64,000 bases of DNA from Streptomyces sp. CB02366 (GCF_001905905.1 NZ_LIVT01000004.1:1-64000); one strand, 5' to 3'. Counted from the stretch's first letter, positions 27,569-36,480 are shown. Notes: generated by a model from the sequence alone, not told the origin. Numbers and translations are program-made.

Positions 27569-28558
27569 TCAGCCGCCGATCGCGGACATCGGGCGGTCGG
27601 GTTGCAGGAAGCTCGGGTCGTCCAGTCCGGAACCCGCCTTCTTGCCCCACATGGCGGTCTTCCAGAGCCGGGCGATCTCCTCGTCCGGCGCGTCCCCGCG
27701 CAGTGCTCCGCGCAGGTCGGTCTCCTCGCGGGCGAAGAGGCAGGTGCGGACCTGGCCGTCGGCGGTGAGCCGGGTGCGGTCGCAGGCGCGGCAGAAGGGG
27801 CGGGTGACGGAGGCGATCACCCCGACGCGGTGGGGGCCGCCGTCGACCGTCCAGCGTTCCGCGGGGGCGGAGCCACGGGAATCGTCGCCCTCGGGGGTGA
27901 GGGTGAACCGGGTGCGGAGCGAGGCGAGGATGTCCCCGGCGGTGATCATGCCGTCGCGTTTCCAGCCGTGCTGGGCGTCGAGCGGCATCTGCTCGATGAA
28001 GCGGAGCTCGTAATCGTGGGCGAGGGCCCAGGCCAGCATGTCGGGGGCCTCGTCGTCGTTGAGTCCCGGCATCAGGACGGAGTTGACCTTCACCGGGGTG
28101 AGCCCGGCCTCGCGGGCGGCCTCCAGCCCCTCCAGCACGTCCTTGTGGCGGTCCCTGCGGGTGAGGGTCTTGAAGACGTCGGGGCGCAGGGTGTCCAGGG
28201 AGACGTTGACCCGGTCGAGTCCGGCCGCCTTGAGGGCGGCGGCGGTCCGCTTGAGGCCGATGCCGTTGGTCGTGAGCGACATGCGGGGGCGCGGGGCGAG
28301 CGCGGCGCACTGCTCGACGATGGAGACGAGGCCGGGGCGCAGCAGGGGCTCGCCGCCGGTGAAGCGGACCTCGGTGATGCCGAGCGAGGTGACGGCGATG
28401 CGGATCAGGCGCACGATCTCGTCGTCGGAGAGCAACTCGCTCTTGCCGAGCCACTGAAGGCCCTCTTCCGGCATGCAGTAGGTGCAGCGCAGGTTGCACT
28501 TGTCGGTGAGTGAGACGCGCAGGTCGGTGGCGACCCGGTCGTAGGTGTCGATGAGCAC
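27569..28558 (-). CDS. moaA: GTP 3',8-cyclase MoaA (molybdenum cofactor)
   Basis: 329 aa radical-SAM enzyme that starts molybdopterin synthesis by rearranging GTP to 3',8-cyclo-7,8-dihydro-GTP. The N-terminal [4Fe-4S] motif is CNLRCTYC (about 21-28), TGGEPLLRPGL binds SAM, and the second cluster uses the Cys in CRACDRTRL and VRTC. The C-terminal GG tail (SAIGG), needed for activity with MoaC, is intact. GTG 28558 follows GGGAGGGAG, which decides against the longer frame. No other moa gene is in the window. Confidence 0.95.
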   Translation of the reverse strand: MLIDTYDRVATDLRVSLTDKCNLRCTYCMPEEGLQWLGKSELLSDDEIVRLIRIAVTSLGITEVRFTGGEPLLRPGLVSIVEQCAALAPRPRMSLTTNGIGLKRTAAALKAAGLDRVNVSLDTLRPDVFKTLTRRDRHKDVLEGLEAAREAGLTPVKVNSVLMPGLNDDEAPDMLAWALAHDYELRFIEQMPLDAQHGWKRDGMITAGDILASLRTRFTLTPEGDDSRGSAPAERWTVDGGPHRVGVIASVTRPFCRACDRTRLTADGQVRTCLFAREETDLRGALRGDAPDEEIARLWKTAMWGKKAGSGLDDPSFLQPDRPMSAIGG

Positions 28559-28652
28559 GGTAGCTCCCTCCCCCGGTGGCGCCGGCGCTCTTCCGGTACT
28601 TCCGAGCCTACGTGAGACGGGGGGCATCGGTGGGGCCCGTTTGCCACGAGGT

Positions 28653-28696
28653 GCGGCCGGGCCGCGTCGTAGGGTCCTACGACGCGGCCCGGCCGC
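28653..28696 (-). terminator. 21-bp perfect hairpin after the symporter gene
   Basis: Perfectly complementary 21-base arms at 28653-28673 and 28676-28696 (ends GCGGCCGGGCC and GGCCCGGCCGC) flank GT. It lies about 65 bases beyond the symporter stop codon on the minus strand and upstream of moaA. Confidence 0.75.
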
Positions 28697-28759
28697 GGGT
28701 GGCGGGTGATGTGCCGGGGGTTCCTCGGCGTCGCCCCGGAGGGGGCCGCCCGGGTGCGG

Positions 28760-30403
28760 TCAGTGGGCGCCGATGCCGGTGAGGGACTTGACCTCCAGCT
28801 CGGCGTACTTGTCCGTGTCGGGCTTCTCCTTGGCGGCCAGCGAACCGATCCAGCCGAGCAGGAAGCCGAGCGGGATCGAGATCAGTCCGGGGTTCTCCAG
28901 CGGGAACCAGGCGAAGTCGACGTCGGGGAACATCGAGCTGGGCTTGGAGGAGACGACCGGGGAGAACAGCACCAGCAGGACGGAGGAGGCGAGGCCCCCG
29001 TAGATGGACCAGAGGGCCCCGGTGGTGGTGAACCGCTTCCAGAAGAGGCTGTAGAGGATCGTCGGCAGGTTGGCGGAGGCCGCGACGGCGAAGGCGAGGG
29101 CGACGAGGCCGGCGACGTTCAGGTCGCGGGCGAGCGCGCCGAGGGCGATGGAGACGACGCCGATGGCGACGGTGGCCCAGCGCGCCGCGCGGACCTCCTC
29201 CTTCTCGGTGGCCTGGCCCTTGCGGATGACGTTGGCGTAGATGTCGTGGGCGAAGGACGAGGAGGAGGCGAGGGTGAGTCCGGCGACGACGGCCAGGATG
29301 GTGGCGAAGGCGACGGCGGAGATCACCGCGAGGAGGATGGCGCCGCCGGTGGAGCCGGAGCCGCCGCCGATCTCCAGGGCCGCCAGGGGCGCGGCGGTGT
29401 TGCCCGCCTTGTTGGAGGCGATGATGTCGCCGGGCTTGAGGAGCGCCGCGGCGCCGAAGCCGAGCACGATCGTCATCAGGTAGAAGGCGCCGATGATGCC
29501 GATCGCCCAGTTCACGGACTTACGGGCGGCCTTGGCGGTGGGCACGGTGTAGAAGCGGATCAGGATGTGCGGCAGGCCCGCGGTGCCGAGGACGAGGGCG
29601 AGGCCGAGGGAGATGAAGTCCAGCTTGGAGACGCCGTCGGCGCCGTACTTCAGACCGGGCTCCAGGAAGGCCGCGCCCTTGCCGCTGTTGGCGGCGGCGG
29701 TGCCGAGCAGGTCGGAGACGTTGAAGTTGAACTTCAGCAGGATCAGGAAGGTGATGAGCAGGGTGCCCGCGATGAGCAGGACGGCCTTGACCATCTGCAC
29801 CCAGGTGGTGCCCTTCATGCCGCCGATGGTGACGTAGAGGATCATGAGCACGCCGACCAGGGCGACGATGAGGATCTTCCCGGCGTCGCTGGTGATGCCG
29901 AGCAGCAGCGAGACGAGGACGCCCGCCCCGGCCATCTGGGCCAGCAGGTAGAAGATCGAGACGACGATCGTGGAGGTGCCGGCGGCGGTGCGGACGGGGC
30001 GCTGGCGCATCCGGTAGGCGAGGACGTCGCCCATGGTGTAGCGGCCGGAGTTGCGCAGGGGTTCGGCGACCAGGAGCAGGGCGACGAGCCAGGCCACCAG
30101 GAAGCCGATGGAGTAGAGGAAGCCGTCGTAGCCGAAGAGGGCGATGGCTCCGGCGATGCCGAGGAAGGACGCGGCGGACATGTAGTCGCCGGAGACCGCG
30201 AGTCCGTTCTGGAATCCGGTGAACTGACGGCCGCCCGCGTAGAAGTCGGAGGCGCTCTTGGTCTGGCGGCCCGCCCAGACGGTGATGAAGAGGGTCGCCA
30301 CGACGAAGACGGCGAACAGCGTGATGATCAGGGGCCGGTGCTCGCTCGCGCCCTCGGTGGCGGCGAGCTGGACGGCGGGGTGGAGGGCGGGGGCGGTGCT
30401 CAT
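28760..30403 (-). CDS. Sodium:solute symporter, acetate (ActP) type
   Basis: 547 aa with about 13-14 membrane helices. The sequence FYAGGRQFTGFQNGLAVSGDY and the following MSAASFLGIAGAIALFGYDG are the SSS signature of the ActP/MctC branch, which imports acetate and other short monocarboxylates with Na+ or H+. The start ATG 30403 overlaps the DUF485 stop (ATGA). The DUF485-ActP pair is a well-known conserved two-gene unit. No acetate-activating gene is adjacent. Confidence 0.93.
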   Translation of the reverse strand: MSTAPALHPAVQLAATEGASEHRPLIITLFAVFVVATLFITVWAGRQTKSASDFYAGGRQFTGFQNGLAVSGDYMSAASFLGIAGAIALFGYDGFLYSIGFLVAWLVALLLVAEPLRNSGRYTMGDVLAYRMRQRPVRTAAGTSTIVVSIFYLLAQMAGAGVLVSLLLGITSDAGKILIVALVGVLMILYVTIGGMKGTTWVQMVKAVLLIAGTLLITFLILLKFNFNVSDLLGTAAANSGKGAAFLEPGLKYGADGVSKLDFISLGLALVLGTAGLPHILIRFYTVPTAKAARKSVNWAIGIIGAFYLMTIVLGFGAAALLKPGDIIASNKAGNTAAPLAALEIGGGSGSTGGAILLAVISAVAFATILAVVAGLTLASSSSFAHDIYANVIRKGQATEKEEVRAARWATVAIGVVSIALGALARDLNVAGLVALAFAVAASANLPTILYSLFWKRFTTTGALWSIYGGLASSVLLVLFSPVVSSKPSSMFPDVDFAWFPLENPGLISIPLGFLLGWIGSLAAKEKPDTDKYAELEVKSLTGIGAH

Positions 30404-30768
30404 GCGTCGGCCTCCATACGGGACTTGATCGCCTCGGCCTTGGGGTCGAGCTGGGTGGCGGCGTGCCGGGAGTAGAGCCAGGCGATGAGGAAGGTGGTGG
30501 CGAACTGGGCGAGGCCGAGGACGAGCGCCATGTTGATGTTGCCGGCGACCTTGGTGGCCATGAATCCGCCCGCGTAGTTGCAGAGCAGGACGTAGAGCAG
30601 GTACCAGGTCACGAAGGCGATGGTCAGGGGGAAGGCGAAGGACCGGTGGGAGCGGCGCAGGTCGGCGAAGTCCGGGCTCGCCTGCATCGCGACGAACGCC
30701 TCGGTGGTGGGCTGGACGGGGCCGCCGGGCGAGGTGCCCTGGGGCGGCGGCGGGGCATCGGTAGCCAC
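30400..30768 (-). CDS. DUF485 membrane protein (ActP partner)
   Basis: 122 aa. A Pro/Gly-rich N-terminus leads to the DUF485 core (MQASPDFADLRRSHRSFAFP, then two membrane helices LTIAFVTWYLLYVLLCNYAG and VLGLAQFATTFLIAWLYSRHA). DUF485 proteins (YjcH type) are co-transcribed with acetate/solute symporters and are presumed accessory subunits. GTG 30768 is selected because GGAGATTCC lies immediately upstream. It overlaps the symporter gene by 4 bases. Confidence 0.9.
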   Translation of the reverse strand: MATDAPPPPQGTSPGGPVQPTTEAFVAMQASPDFADLRRSHRSFAFPLTIAFVTWYLLYVLLCNYAGGFMATKVAGNINMALVLGLAQFATTFLIAWLYSRHAATQLDPKAEAIKSRMEADA

Positions 30769-31122
30769 GGAATCTCCTCGTGACGCGGGTGCGGTGGGCT
30801 GGGGGGCGATGGGTGTCAAGGAAGCCTCTGGTGCCGGGGGACGGTGATGTGCCTCCTGGACAACGGCACGAAGGGCGTGACGAAGCGGTTCACCGCCTCT
30901 TTCGCCTTCCGGGAACCGGTCCTTTCGCCTCCTCGGAGGCGTCGCGCCGCGTCCGGCCGCCGGGGGCGTCACCCGTTCGCGTTCACCCTTCCCCCTCACC
31001 CTTCGAACTGACTTGCCAGGAAACGTTGATGCGCCGGGAAGATCGGCGTAGCTTCACTCGTCATGTACGCGACCGAGCACGCCAGGTGCCCGGTCGTTCG
31101 GCACGGATGATGTGGAGAACCC
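30769..31122. other. Divergent intergenic region, DUF485-symporter / S8 protease
   Basis: 354 bases without a credible gene. The protease promoter lies at 31026-31054. The DUF485 side (30769-30950) is GC-rich, and I see no clear operator. Confidence 0.5.
31026..31054 (+). promoter_or_regulatory. Promoter of the S8 protease gene
   Basis: TTGATG (31026-31031) and TAGCTT (31049-31054) are spaced by exactly 17 bases, a good match to a vegetative sigma-70-type promoter. It would give a 5' leader of about 60 bases, ending in GGAG 6 bases before ATG 31123. Confidence 0.7.
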
Positions 31123-32661
31123 ATGGCTCATCTGTCATCGAGACGGACCCGCGCACTCGCGGTCCCCGTCGGACTCGCGCTGACGGCCTCGCTCGGCTTC
31201 CTGCCGACGGGGACGGCCACCGCGGCGCCCACCGGCGAGCAGGCCTCCGCGAGCGTGCGGACCGACGGCCCGAAGCTGTCCTACGTGGTCAACACGCGGG
31301 GCGGTCACGGCACCGTCAAGAAGGTGAAGAAGGCGATCGCCGACGCGGGCGGCACGGTCGTCATCGCCTATGAGCAGATCGGCGTCATCGTCGTCCACTC
31401 GCAGAACCCGTCCTTCGGCGAAACGATCCGCCGGGTCCGTGGCGTGGAATCGGCGGGCGCGACCCGCACGAACCCGATCGTGCCGCAGGCCACCAAGGAC
31501 GTCGGCTCGATGGCGGAGCCGCTCACCGCCGAGCAGGCCGCGGAGGCCGCCGCGGACGCGACGGCCGACGAGGACCCGCTGGAGCCGCTCCAGTGGTCGT
31601 TGTCCGCGATCAAGGCGGACAAGGCGCACCAGAAGTCGCTGGGCTCGAAGAAGGTGACGGTCGCCGTCATCGACACGGGCGTCGACGACACGCACCCGGA
31701 CCTGGCCCCGAACTTCGACAGCCGCGCTTCGGCCAACTGCGTCTCGGGCGCTCCGGACACCACCGCCGGCTCCTGGCGTCCGGCGGCGGGCGAGAGCGAC
31801 CACGGCACGCACGTGGCGGGCACCATCGCCGCGGCGAAGAACGGCGTCGGCGTCACCGGCGTCGCCCCGGGCGTGAAGGTGTCGGGCATCAAGGTGTCCA
31901 ACCCGGACGGGTTCTTCTACACCGAGGCCGTGGTCTGCGGGTTCCTCTGGGCCGCCGAGCACGGCGTCGAGGTGACCAACAACAGCTACTACACCGACCC
32001 GTGGCTGTTCAACTACAAGAACGACGCGGACCAGGGCGCGTTGGTCGACGCCCTCACCCGTGCCGTGAAGTACGCGGAGCGCAGGGGCACGGTCAACGTC
32101 GCGGCGGCGGGCAACTCCCGCCACGACCTGGCGGCCGACGCGATCGAGGACACCACCAGCCCGAACGACTCCGAAACGGTCACGCGGACGATCGACCCGA
32201 GCGCGTGCCCGGACATCCCGACCATGCTGCCGGGCGTCGTGACGGTCTCCGCGACCGGTGCGAAGGGCCTCAAGTCCTCGTACTCGAACTACGGCAAGGG
32301 TGTCATCGACGTGGCGGCCCCGGGCGGTGACTCGACGGTCTACCAGACCCCCGAGCCCCCGGCCGTCAGCGGGCTGATCCTCTCGACGCTGCCGGGCGGC
32401 AGGTTCGGCTACAAGGCCGGTACGTCGATGGCCTCCCCGCACGTCGCGGGCGTCGTGGCGCTGATCAAGTCCAAGCACCCCTACGCCTCGCCCGCCGCGG
32501 TGAAGGCGCTGCTGACGCTCCAGGCGGACGCGAAGGCGTGCGGCGAGCCCTACGACATCAACGGGGACGGCGTCATCGACGCGGTCTGCGAGGGCGGCAA
32601 GAACGACAACGGCTTCTACGGAGCCGGAGTGGCGGACGCGCTGGACGCGGTGCGCTGGTAA
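31123..32661 (+). CDS. Secreted S8 (subtilisin-like) serine protease
   Basis: 512 aa. Signal peptide (about 1-35), inhibitor-I9-like propeptide (about 45-125) and a peptidase S8 domain (about 170-505). The catalytic triad is complete: Asp184 in DTGVDDTHPDL, His227 in DHGTHVAGT and Ser435 in GTSMASPHVAG; the oxyanion Asn is in AAGNSRHD. ACG and cysteine-containing loops suggest disulfides. It should be exported by Sec and self-processed to an extracellular protease. It has its own promoter and a strong terminator. Confidence 0.95.
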   Translation: MAHLSSRRTRALAVPVGLALTASLGFLPTGTATAAPTGEQASASVRTDGPKLSYVVNTRGGHGTVKKVKKAIADAGGTVVIAYEQIGVIVVHSQNPSFGETIRRVRGVESAGATRTNPIVPQATKDVGSMAEPLTAEQAAEAAADATADEDPLEPLQWSLSAIKADKAHQKSLGSKKVTVAVIDTGVDDTHPDLAPNFDSRASANCVSGAPDTTAGSWRPAAGESDHGTHVAGTIAAAKNGVGVTGVAPGVKVSGIKVSNPDGFFYTEAVVCGFLWAAEHGVEVTNNSYYTDPWLFNYKNDADQGALVDALTRAVKYAERRGTVNVAAAGNSRHDLAADAIEDTTSPNDSETVTRTIDPSACPDIPTMLPGVVTVSATGAKGLKSSYSNYGKGVIDVAAPGGDSTVYQTPEPPAVSGLILSTLPGGRFGYKAGTSMASPHVAGVVALIKSKHPYASPAAVKALLTLQADAKACGEPYDINGDGVIDAVCEGGKNDNGFYGAGVADALDAVRW

Positions 32662-32670
32662 CGGTACGGC

Positions 32671-32708
32671 CGAGGGGCCCGGGGAGAGCGATCTCCCCGG
32701 GCCCCTCG
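32671..32708. terminator. Bidirectional terminator after the S8 protease
   Basis: CGAGGGGCCCGGGGAGA (32671-32687) pairs perfectly with TCTCCCCGGGCCCCTCG (32692-32708) around GCGA. It lies 9 bases past the protease stop and before the convergent lysoplasmalogenase. Confidence 0.8.
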
Positions 32709-32740
32709 GGCGTTCCCCGGGCGTTCTCCGGGCGTTCTCC
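32708..32740. repeat. 11-bp tandem repeat, three copies
   Basis: GGGCGTTCCCC is followed by two copies of GGGCGTTCTCC, immediately after the terminator. Probably replication slippage; no function suggested. Confidence 0.75.
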
Positions 32741-32758
32741 GGGCGGCGGGGATGAGGG

Positions 32759-33463
32759 TCAGGGCGCGCCGGAGGCGGCCCGGCCCGCGCCCCGGCCCGC
32801 GGCGGTGAGCACCCCGAGGGTCAGCAGGGCCTGGGCGGCGATGTAGGTGAGCATCACCCAGAAGTCGGGCGCGGGCGCCTGCGGCCACTTCGCGATGCCG
32901 GTGGCGATGAGGGCGTCGGAGAGCAGGAAGAGCGCCCCGCCCGCCGCGGCGTACGCCCCGAACACGCCCGCCCGCCAGGCCGTCGCGGTGAGCAGCAGGC
33001 TGTAGCCGGTGAGCGGGATGCGCAGGTCGGCGGGAAGGTCCGGCCAGATCAGCGCGAGGAAGACGGCGAGGACGACGGCGTACCCGGCTCCCGCGGCCAC
33101 CGGCACCCGCCCGCGGCCTCCGCCCCGCCCGAACAGCGTCAGGTAGCAGACGTGGCCCACGGCGAAGGAGCCCATGCCGACGAGGAAGGCCAGGTCGTCG
33201 TCGCCGAGCAGGAAGACGTCGCCGCCCCATCCGAACAGCAGGGCGGCGACGAGCAGCCGGGGGCCGCCCCGGAGGGCCGCGTACACGGCGAGCAGCGGCA
33301 TCAGCAGCGGTTTGGCGACCAGGTGGACGGCCTCGGCCCCGGCGAGCAGCCCGGCCAGGTCGGCGGTCGCGGCGAGGAGGAAGGCGAGGAGCACGGGACG
33401 GGCGAAGCGCTCGGCACGGCCGCCCGCCCCGGTGCCGCCGGGGCGGGCGGCGGTGGCGGTCAC
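32759..33463 (-). CDS. YhhN-family membrane protein (lysoplasmalogenase-like)
   Basis: 234 aa with about 7-8 membrane helices. The family hallmark LLFGWGGDVFLLGDDDLAFLVGMGSFAVGH is described here by its key residues: Gly-Asp-x-Phe-Leu-Leu and the following Asp and His that line the active site. Eukaryotic TMEM86 members hydrolyse the vinyl-ether bond of lysoplasmalogens; the bacterial substrate is uncertain. GTG 33463 overlaps the upstream desaturase stop (GTGA), so the two genes are coupled and may act on the same lipid class. Confidence 0.88.
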   Translation of the reverse strand: MTATAARPGGTGAGGRAERFARPVLLAFLLAATADLAGLLAGAEAVHLVAKPLLMPLLAVYAALRGGPRLLVAALLFGWGGDVFLLGDDDLAFLVGMGSFAVGHVCYLTLFGRGGGRGRVPVAAGAGYAVVLAVFLALIWPDLPADLRIPLTGYSLLLTATAWRAGVFGAYAAAGGALFLLSDALIATGIAKWPQAPAPDFWVMLTYIAAQALLTLGVLTAAGRGAGRAASGAP

Positions 33464-34395
33464 AGGGCGCTTTCCGCGGCGGAGCCCCTCAGAGGCACGG
33501 ACGACGGCTCGCCCGCCCCGGCGGCGGCGGGCGCGGCCTCGGCGGGCGCGGTCCCCGCCTTCGCCGCCGGCTGCCAGCCCGGTCCCCGGAAGACCCGCCC
33601 GGCCCGCTCGCTCCAGGTGTCGGCGGCACGGACGTCCCGGGCGATGGCCGCGTACTCATGGGTGGCGACGCGCAGCGGGTTGTAGGTGTCGATGTTCTTG
33701 GTGAGCCCGTAGACGGGCCGCTCGGCCTCCGCCGCGAAGGACCCGAACATCCGGTCCCAGACGATCAGGATGCCGCCGTAGTTGCGGTCCAGGTAACCGC
33801 CCTGCGAGGCGTGGTGGACGCGGTGGTGGGACGGGGTGTTGAGGACGTACTCGAAGGGGCGGGGGAGCTTGCCCACGCGTTCGGTGTGCACCCAGAACTG
33901 GTAGACGAGGTTGGCCGACTGGCAGAACGCGAGCGCCGCCGGGTGCACGCCGCAGGCGATCAGCGGCAGGTAGAAGGGCCAGACGGTCGCGGAGGTCCAC
34001 GGCTGGCGCAGCGCGGTGGTGAGGTTGAACTTCCGGCTGGAGTGGTGGACCACGTGGCAGGCCCACAGGATCCGGATCACGTGGTGGCCGCGGTGGGACC
34101 AGTAGTAGAAGAAGTCCTGGGCGAGGAGCATCAGCGGCACGGTCCACCACAGCACGGGCGCCCGCAGCGGCGTCAGCTCGTAGACCGCCGTGTAGACGGC
34201 CAGGATGGGGATCTTCCACAGCAGGTCGAACCCGAGGCTGCCGAGCCCCATGGTGACGCTGGTGGCGGCGTCCTTCGTGTCGTACCCGGCCGCCTCCTCG
34301 TCCGGATGGAGGCGGTAGCTGACCATCTCGATCACGGTGAGCAGCACGAAGGCCGGTATCGACCACAGCACGACGTCGGGCAGGTTCGGCTCCAT
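33460..34395 (-). CDS. Sterol desaturase / fatty-acid hydroxylase family protein
   Basis: 311 aa integral membrane di-iron enzyme. The histidine boxes are SHRGHH, HVVHHSS and HRVHHAS, plus other conserved His in the last third, and the hydrophobic helices precede and separate them. Such enzymes hydroxylate or desaturate lipids, sterols or alkylglycerols; the substrate is unknown here. The alkylglycerol-monooxygenase branch would fit the coupled lysoplasmalogenase-like gene, since both act on ether lipids, but this is inference. The C-terminal 45 residues are Ala/Pro-rich and disordered. Confidence 0.88.
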   Translation of the reverse strand: MEPNLPDVVLWSIPAFVLLTVIEMVSYRLHPDEEAAGYDTKDAATSVTMGLGSLGFDLLWKIPILAVYTAVYELTPLRAPVLWWTVPLMLLAQDFFYYWSHRGHHVIRILWACHVVHHSSRKFNLTTALRQPWTSATVWPFYLPLIACGVHPAALAFCQSANLVYQFWVHTERVGKLPRPFEYVLNTPSHHRVHHASQGGYLDRNYGGILIVWDRMFGSFAAEAERPVYGLTKNIDTYNPLRVATHEYAAIARDVRAADTWSERAGRVFRGPGWQPAAKAGTAPAEAAPAAAGAGEPSSVPLRGSAAESAL

Positions 34396-34439
34396 GCGAG
34401 CACCGTAGGGCCGCGGGTCGGCGAGGGCTAGAGGTTGTT

Positions 34440-34945
34440 ACCCACAAGTATGCGAGACCAGCTGTCAGCAGTCTTTGGCGCCTTCCGCCAAGAGCCGCCT
34501 CCCCGGGGCCTGCCGGGCCGGCCCCCCTCGTCTCGATCGCCGTCCTCACCGTCATCACGGTCGCGGCCGGCATCGCCGTGCCGACCGTGGGCGACAAGGG
34601 CGCCCTCCCGTCCTCCCTGCCGGTCCCCGGTCTGCCGGACGTGCCGTTCACCCTGGAGGCTCTGACGGCGATCGCGCCGTACGCGTTCGCGATGGCCCTG
34701 GTCGGCCTGATGGAGTCCCTGATGGCCGCCGAGCTCGTCGACGAGATCACCGACGCCCACTCCTCCAAGACCCGGGTCGCCGTCATGGTCATGGTCTCCT
34801 CGGGGGCGCCTCCTCCGTCGCCGCCCTGGACGCCGTCGAGGCCGAGTACGCCCAGCGCGGCAAGACCGTGGAGATCACCGGCCTGAACGACCCCAGCGCC
34901 GACCTCCACGGCAGGCTCACCGGCGAACTCGCCGGCGGCCGCTGA
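34440..34945 (+). pseudogene. Decayed SulP-family anion transporter
   Basis: Two fragments of a SulP (sulfate/bicarbonate permease) gene in different frames. The first, about 34527-34790, reads SIAVLTVITVAAGIAVPTVG, then FAMALVGLMESLMAAELVDE, which is the middle of a SulP membrane domain. After a frame change near 34800 the other frame reads GGASSVAALDAVEAEYAQRG and continues to TGELAGGR, the end of a C-terminal STAS domain. The N-terminal half and the segment between the fragments are missing. The upstream boundary is uncertain. This is a gene remnant with no expected product. Confidence 0.8.
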
Positions 34946-35093
34946 CCCCGCGTCCGCACGGCGACGGCGTCGGCGTTGTGGGGCGAACCGGACCCCGGCG
35001 CGCCGCCGCCGGGCCGGCGCCGCCCGGCGCGCCCGGGGGCCCGTGCCCGTCCGCCGCGCCTCCGCCGAATAGGGCCCTGTCAGTCGAGGCCCG

Positions 35094-35110
35094 TATTCTC
35101 TGTGACCATG
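35094..35110 (+). promoter_or_regulatory. Putative leaderless promoter -10 of the exonuclease gene
   Basis: TATTCT (35094-35099) ends 8 bases before ATG 35108, and no Shine-Dalgarno sequence is present. This favours ATG 35108 over GTG 35102 as the start. Confidence 0.45.
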
Positions 35111-36115
35111 CTCGACGACCGCCAGACAGCCGCACCGTGGCCGACCTCCTACCCCAAGGGGTACGCGGTCGTCGACGTGGAGACCACCGGCCTCGCCCGG
35201 GACGACCGGATCGTGTCCGCCGCCGTCTACCGGCTGGACGCCCGGGGCGACGTCGAGGACCACTGGTACACGCTGGTCAACCCGGAGCGCGACCCCGGGC
35301 CCGTCTGGATACACGGGCTGACGAGCGACGTGCTGGAGGGAGCGCCGCTCTTCCCGGAGGTGGCCGCCGAGCTGTCGGAGCGGCTGGCGGACCGGGTGCT
35401 CGTCGCGCACAACGCCGCCTTCGACTGGTCGATGATCGCCCGGGAGTACGCACGGGCCTCGGTCGTCGCCCCGGTCGAACACCGGCTGTGCACGATCGCG
35501 CTGGCCAAGGAGTTGCGACTGCCCCTGCCCAACCACAAGCTGGCCTCGCTCGCGGCGCACTTCGGGGTCGTCCAGCAGCAGGCCCACCACGCCCTGGACG
35601 ACGCCCGGGTGCTGGCCGAGGCGTTCCGGCCGAGTCTGCACGCGGCGGCCCGGAGCGGGGTGCGGCTGCCCCTGCTGGAGTGCCGGCCGCTGACCGAGTG
35701 GTCCGACTCCCCCGTCGCCCCGCGCGTGGGGTACCAGCCCTCGCGGCAGCCGAACAGCTGGCGGCCCTCACGCAAGCGGCCGGCCTGCCCGTACCCCAAT
35801 CCGGGGCGGTACGAGAAGGAGAAGCCGCTCAAGCAGGGGATGCGGGTGGCGTTCTCCGGGGACACCTCCGTCGACCGGGAGCTGCTGGAGGACCGGGCGG
35901 TGGAGGCCGGTCTGCACGTGGCGACCAGCGTGTCCCGGCTGACCAGTCTGCTGGTGACCAACGACCCGGACGCGGCCACCTCCAAGACGCAGAAGGCCAA
36001 GGCGTACGGGACGCCGATCCTGGAGGAGAGCGCCTTCACCCACCTCCTGCGCGACGTGGCCCCCGCCGAGGGCTCCGCACCCCGGCAGCAGGCTCCCCCG
36101 CCGTCATCGGAGTGA
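35108..36115 (+). CDS. DEDDh 3'-5' exonuclease with BRCT domain
   Basis: 335 aa. The N-terminal exonuclease domain (about 15-180) has motif I YAVVDVETTGLA (Asp/Glu metal ligands), motif II AHNAAFDWSMI and motif III HHALDDARVLAEA with the DEDDh-type His. A C-terminal BRCT-like domain (about 245-320, GMRVAFSGDTSVDRELLEDRA) resembles that of NAD-dependent ligases. Together they suggest a DNA-repair or proofreading role related to DNA polymerase III epsilon-like nucleases. It starts at ATG 35108, probably leaderless. Confidence 0.92.
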   Translation: MLDDRQTAAPWPTSYPKGYAVVDVETTGLARDDRIVSAAVYRLDARGDVEDHWYTLVNPERDPGPVWIHGLTSDVLEGAPLFPEVAAELSERLADRVLVAHNAAFDWSMIAREYARASVVAPVEHRLCTIALAKELRLPLPNHKLASLAAHFGVVQQQAHHALDDARVLAEAFRPSLHAAARSGVRLPLLECRPLTEWSDSPVAPRVGYQPSRQPNSWRPSRKRPACPYPNPGRYEKEKPLKQGMRVAFSGDTSVDRELLEDRAVEAGLHVATSVSRLTSLLVTNDPDAATSKTQKAKAYGTPILEESAFTHLLRDVAPAEGSAPRQQAPPPSSE

Positions 36116-36180
36116 ACCGGGCACGACTCGCCCGCCAGCCGCTCGCCCCCCCCGCCGCCGGGCGTCCCACCCTGTGGCGC

Positions 36181-36414
36181 ATGGCACGTTGTGAGGTTTG
36201 CGGAAACGACTACGGCATGTCCTTCGAAGTCCACGCGCAGGGCGCGGTGCACGTCTTCGACTGCTTCGCCTGCGCCATCCACCGCATGGCGCCGATCTGC
36301 GAGCACTGCCGGGTCCAGGTGATCGGGCAGGGCGTCGAGGCCGACGGGCAGTGGTACTGCGGCGCCCACTGCGCCCGCGCCGAGGGGAAGGCGGGCATCG
36401 TGGACAGAGTGTGA
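36181..36414 (+). CDS. Small zinc-ribbon-like cysteine-rich protein
   Basis: 77 aa with Cys pairs in CEVCGNDYG, CFACAIHRM, CEHCRVQ and YCGAHCARAEG, enough for two zinc sites. The layout resembles the prokaryotic metallothionein/LIM-like zinc ribbons conserved as hypothetical proteins in actinobacteria. There is no signal peptide. Expression may be coupled to the exonuclease, since the ATG lies 65 bases downstream of its stop and has no strong ribosome-binding site. Function unknown. Confidence 0.8.
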   Translation: MARCEVCGNDYGMSFEVHAQGAVHVFDCFACAIHRMAPICEHCRVQVIGQGVEADGQWYCGAHCARAEGKAGIVDRV

Positions 36415-36480
36415 CGCACCACCCCATTGCCGGATGGCTCCGGCCGTACCCCTGAGTGCCGCGCCTCAGCGCCCCGGTTG

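Noticed and set aside
34978..36414. A 478-codon open frame across the exonuclease gene
   Set aside because: Only its last 77 codons (36181-36414) look like protein; the rest is an alternative-frame shadow of the exonuclease.
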